Assembly: GCA_900475325.1 (NCBI GenBank)
Contig: LS483371.1
Location: 2,356,001-2,420,000, forward strand
Source of the DNA: Paucimonas lemoignei
Lineage (GTDB): Bacteria > Pseudomonadota > Gammaproteobacteria > Pseudomonadales > Pseudomonadaceae
DNA: 64,000 nt
Direction of reading: 5' to 3'
The stretch's first letter is position 1. The number at the start of each line of letters is the position of its first letter. Position numbers and translations under genes: made by a program. This document shows positions 60,903-64,000 of this stretch, piece by piece. The notes below the pieces were generated by a model. It made no database searches and was not told where the DNA came from. It saw only the letters and a program-made list of their open reading frames with translations.

Positions 60903-63362
60903 TCAGAAATCACCGCGCAACGTCAGCATGAAGTTGCGTGGCTCGCCGAACAGGTTCGAGCGGTCTGTCGCCACGGCGGTGGTGTAGTAGCGGCGGTCGA
61001 ACAGGTTCTCGGCATTGACCGAGACCTTCCAGTGTTCATCCAGTTGCCAGCTGGCGCGGGCATCCCAGATGGCATAACCCTGGCTGCCGAAATCCAGCCC
61101 CGTGGTGGACGACGCTTCATAGCTCGATTGTGCCGACACGCCACCGCCCACGGTCAGGCGATTCCAGGCGCCCGGCAGGTTGTAACTGGTTTGCAGGCGC
61201 AGCATGTGCTTGGGCGTTTCGTAAGCCACTTCAACGTCTTTGGTGTTATTGCGCAGCAGGTTGAAGGTGTAACCGCCAAACACTTGCCAGCCTGGGGCCA
61301 GTTCTCCGCTGGCTTCGAGGTCGACGCCTTTGCTGCGTTTGATGGTGCCGTTGGTGTAGCACGTGCCTTCGGAATCGTTGGTGGTGCAGTTGGTGTTGGC
61401 CAGGTCGACCAGAGCAACGTTGGTCTGCTTGATATAAAACAGCGCCGCGGACAGGTTCAGGCGGTTGTTGAACAGGGCGCCCTTGATGCCGGTCTCGTAG
61501 TTGTCACCCGAAGACGGCGACAGCGGCGAGCCGCTGGTGTCGACGTAGTTGCCCTGGGCGTTGAAGATTTCTGCGTAGCTGGTGTACCAGGACCAATTGT
61601 CGTTGATGTCGTAGATCAGGCCTGCATAAGGGGTGACTTTGCGGGTCACTTTGGACTCATAGGGCAGGGCTGCGCCACGGTTGATGTCGTAGCTGTAGTC
61701 ATACCAGCTGGCGCGGCCGCCAAGCACCAGGCTCAATGGCTCGGTCAGGCGCAGGCGTGAGTTGGCGTACAGGCCGGAACGTTCCTCGGTCATGTCGATG
61801 TCGGTCGCCCAGGCCGGTCTTGCCGGTTTCGCGAAGGCATGGTGGTTGACGTCGAAAATATTCACCGGCAGGTTGCCCGCCGAGACCTGCACCTGTTTGG
61901 TGTTGGCTTCCTGGCGGGACCAGGTCGCGCCGACGGTGACTTCATGGGTCAGGCCAAACGCATCGAAGTTGCCATTGACGTGACTGTCCAGCCCGGTGCT
62001 TGCCACTTCGTCACGGCGGAACAGGGTGTTCTGGAACACCGAGCCGCTGTTGGTGACCGGGCTGATCGCACGCCGTGCATAAGCGATCTGCTGGTCAAAC
62101 CCGCCTTCGGAGTAGGTCGCCGACGTGGTGCTGACCCAGTTGTCATTGAAGCGGTGCTCGACTTCGGCGAAGACTTCGCTGCTGTCGCTCTCATGGCGGT
62201 TCCAGTCCTGCACCAGGGAGGTGGAGCGGGAAATATCCAGCGCGTTGCCGTTGCTGTAACGCGGCAGCCCGTAAATCGAATAGCCGTTGATGACGTTTTC
62301 CTGGTGGCGCAGGCTCAGGCTTACCGTGGTGTCTTCGTTGAGGTCGGCTTCGACGATGCCGTACACCAGCGGTGTGCGGGTATTGCGTTCATCCAGGTAG
62401 GAGCCGCTGTCTTCGTAGGCGGTGACCATGCGCCCGCGCACGCTGCCCGAATCATTGAGCTTGCCGCTGGCGTCCAGGTCCATGCGGTAACGGTCCCAGG
62501 AACCTGCACTGGCCTGGACTGACAGTTTGTTTTCCAGGGTCGGCCGTTTGCGCACCAGGTTGACGGCGCCGCCAGGCTCGCCGGCACCCACCAGCAAACC
62601 GGACGCGCCGCGCAGTACTTCGACGCGGTCGTAAATCGCGGTATCGGGTTTCATCCAGCCGGTGATCTGGTAACCCTGGCCCGGTACGCCGTCAATCAGA
62701 AAGCTTTCAGCCAGCAGCGAGAAACCGCGCGAGGTGTACACGTGGCCGCCGAAGTTGCGGTACTGGAAGGTGATCCCCGGCGTTTGCTCCAACACTTTGT
62801 CGAGGCTGGTGAGCTTTTTGTCGTCCATCAACTGGCGGGTCACGACGCTGACGGTCTGCGGCGTTTCCCGAAGGCTGAGGTTGAGCTTTGAGGCAGTCGC
62901 GCTGATCCCGGTGGTATATGACCCGGTGCCGTCGGTGGTGGTGCCCAGTGTGTTGCTGGCGGCGTTGACGTTGGTAGCGCCCAGGACCATGGCCGAATCG
63001 CCGGAGACCGGGAGTTTTTCCAGCACGACGGTGCGCTCGTCGAGCATTCGCCAGGTAAAGCCACTGCCTTTGAGCAGCATGTCCATGGCCTGGCGCAGGG
63101 TGTATTGACCTTGCAGGGCAGGGGCGCGCATGGCGCCGACATCGGCGGAATTGAAGATCAGCCGCACGTTGGCCTGATCAGCCAGTTGGGTCAGGGCCTG
63201 GTCCAGCGACTGTTCGGCCAGTTGCAGATTCACCTGGGTCGCGACCCCTGCGGCATGCGCCATGAATGACGCCAGAGGCAGGCCACTGCCCACCGTCAGC
63301 ATCAAGGCCAGGGTCAGGGTCTGACCTTTTACAGGAGTGAAAAACGTGGAAGGTGCCTGCAT
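60903..63362 (-). CDS. TonB-dependent siderophore receptor with N-terminal STN domain
   Basis: This 819-residue receptor has a signal peptide and then a secretin/TonB short N-terminal (STN) domain at about residues 45-120 (LAEQSLDQALTQLADQANVRLIFNSADVG ... LRQAMDMLLKGSGFTWRML). The plug (TPQTVSVVTRQLMDDKKLTSLDKVLEQTPGI, VEVLRGASGLLVGAGEPGGAVNLVRK) and barrel follow, ending FMLTLRGDF. STN domains signal to a FecR-type anti-sigma factor, but no FecI/FecR pair lies in the window. The FpvA/FoxA-like pattern and the PepSY and DUF3649 partners point to a hydroxamate or pyoverdine-type ferric siderophore. A Fur-like box lies about 40 bases upstream. Confidence 0.94.
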   Translation of the reverse strand: MQAPSTFFTPVKGQTLTLALMLTVGSGLPLASFMAHAAGVATQVNLQLAEQSLDQALTQLADQANVRLIFNSADVGAMRAPALQGQYTLRQAMDMLLKGSGFTWRMLDERTVVLEKLPVSGDSAMVLGATNVNAASNTLGTTTDGTGSYTTGISATASKLNLSLRETPQTVSVVTRQLMDDKKLTSLDKVLEQTPGITFQYRNFGGHVYTSRGFSLLAESFLIDGVPGQGYQITGWMKPDTAIYDRVEVLRGASGLLVGAGEPGGAVNLVRKRPTLENKLSVQASAGSWDRYRMDLDASGKLNDSGSVRGRMVTAYEDSGSYLDERNTRTPLVYGIVEADLNEDTTVSLSLRHQENVINGYSIYGLPRYSNGNALDISRSTSLVQDWNRHESDSSEVFAEVEHRFNDNWVSTTSATYSEGGFDQQIAYARRAISPVTNSGSVFQNTLFRRDEVASTGLDSHVNGNFDAFGLTHEVTVGATWSRQEANTKQVQVSAGNLPVNIFDVNHHAFAKPARPAWATDIDMTEERSGLYANSRLRLTEPLSLVLGGRASWYDYSYDINRGAALPYESKVTRKVTPYAGLIYDINDNWSWYTSYAEIFNAQGNYVDTSGSPLSPSSGDNYETGIKGALFNNRLNLSAALFYIKQTNVALVDLANTNCTTNDSEGTCYTNGTIKRSKGVDLEASGELAPGWQVFGGYTFNLLRNNTKDVEVAYETPKHMLRLQTSYNLPGAWNRLTVGGGVSAQSSYEASSTTGLDFGSQGYAIWDARASWQLDEHWKVSVNAENLFDRRYYTTAVATDRSNLFGEPRNFMLTLRGDF

Positions 63363-63398
63363 TTAAATCGTCCGTCTTCGAATGTAGGTGGCGAGTCG

Positions 63399-63416
63399 AC
63401 ATGAGAATTATTCGCG
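63399..63416 (-). promoter_or_regulatory. Fur box upstream of the STN receptor operon
   Basis: The minus strand reads CGCGAATAATTCTCATGT, very close to the usual Pseudomonas Fur site with its GCGAATAATTCTCAT core. It lies about 40 bases before the start codon, so it should repress the receptor-PepSY-DUF3649 operon when iron is plentiful. Confidence 0.8.
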
Positions 63417-63539
63417 CTCCCACCAACGACGAATCACCATCGGCAACCTTGCCATCAAAAGTTGAAATATTTTTGAGTGGGTTGGGATTCGGGCTCTACC
63501 GCAATCTGTAGATACTCTGTTGGGGGAGCCTTAAAACCA

Positions 63540-64000
63540 TGCATATCCAGCAGCGGAGTTGACGCTGATTCACCTTTGCGCCCTTACGGCGCGTCACTTT
63601 TGAAAAGCCGGAATGCCGGCCCAGACGAAAGTAACCAAAGCGCTCCCGCTCCTTTGTCCGGGTCTTCGCCAAGGCTCAGACTTCCCTCGCTCCGGCATTG
63701 CTCCGTGGGCCGCCGCAATGGGCCATCCATGGCCCGGTGCGGCTAACCCGGCATCCATGCCGGGTTGCCCACTACGCAATACCTGCGCTCGGCCGGCCAC
63801 AAGTCGCAATGTGTGTCGCCCATACGTTTTGTGAAAGGCTCCAGAATCAAAAGCAGGGTGTTAGTCAGGAAGGAAATCATTCTGGAAAAATCTGCAAAGC
63901 AGATTTGCTTTTGCTTTTCCTGCCGCGATTTCCCAGACGCCGCAAAATGCGCGTCGGGAGGCTGAGTGGAGGTGCCGTGGGGCGGGTCGCTCGGCATGGA
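63540..64000. repeat. Non-coding right end, probable dispersed Pseudomonas repeat
   Basis: From about 63568 the sequence (CACCTTTGCGCCCTTACGGC ... GAAAGTAACCAAAGCGCTC) matches a motif I know as common between genes in many pseudomonads; short frames on both strands here are overlapping and lack ribosome-binding sites and family resemblance. It also holds several short inverted repeats, such as CATCCATGCCGGG and AATCTGCAAAGCAGATT around 63890-63910. I see no supported gene from 63363 to 64000. Confidence 0.55.

Overview
The window is a stretch of a Pseudomonas chromosome, most likely from the P. fluorescens group. The evidence is the complete lapD-lapG / lapA / lapEBC biofilm-adhesin locus in the arrangement known from that group, high GC with matching codon use, REP/REPIN-type intergenic repeats, Fur-like boxes in front of TonB-dependent receptors, and GbcA/ProU/GlxA-type betaine genes. 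I see no tRNA, rRNA, CRISPR array, prophage or insertion sequence.

Layout. (1) 1-7103: an RpiR/SIS regulator (5' end outside the window), a D-Ala-D-Ala dipeptidase and a five-gene Dpp/Ddp-type peptide ABC importer, in the order of the E. coli ddpXABCDF operon; this reads as salvage of peptidoglycan-derived dipeptides. (2) 7172-20714: a catabolic island. One minus-strand operon holds a DapA-like aldolase, aldehyde dehydrogenase, FAD amine oxidase and EamA exporter. A separate minus-strand gene encodes a GbcA-type Rieske oxygenase with no reductase partner. A LysR regulator is divergent from a ProVWX-type betaine importer, followed by an MmgE/PrpD-family protein and a GlxA-type AraC regulator. 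Together they suggest uptake and oxidative degradation of a quaternary or cyclic betaine that I cannot identify. (3) 20950-26759: an RND adaptor and pump followed by a 14-helix-type MFS exporter, probably one efflux operon without its own outer-membrane channel.

(4) 26835-49440: the lap locus. LapG is the periplasmic protease, LapD the c-di-GMP receptor that holds it, LapA a roughly 4,690-residue adhesin with the LapG cleavage motif TAAG at residues 106-109, and LapE-LapB-LapC the type I secretion system. A conserved 112-residue protein of unknown role lies between lapD and lapA. LapA contains a 33-bp minisatellite coding a Thr-Pro-Gly linker, six large repeats of 464-468 residues, two putative ligand-binding modules, a von Willebrand A domain and RTX repeats. 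(5) 49441-50221: a non-coding tandem array of a 284-bp unit carrying REPIN-like inverted repeats.

(6) 50222-58903: a TonB-dependent receptor, a small lipoprotein, a four-gene two-component cascade (all junctions overlap by 4 bp), a secreted SnoaL-like protein, a small HTH protein and a DUF4440-like protein. (7) 58943-63362: a second iron operon with an STN-containing TonB receptor, a PepSY membrane protein and a DUF3649 membrane protein, preceded by a strong Fur-like box. (8) 63363-64000 holds no convincing gene; its right part looks like a dispersed Pseudomonas intergenic repeat.
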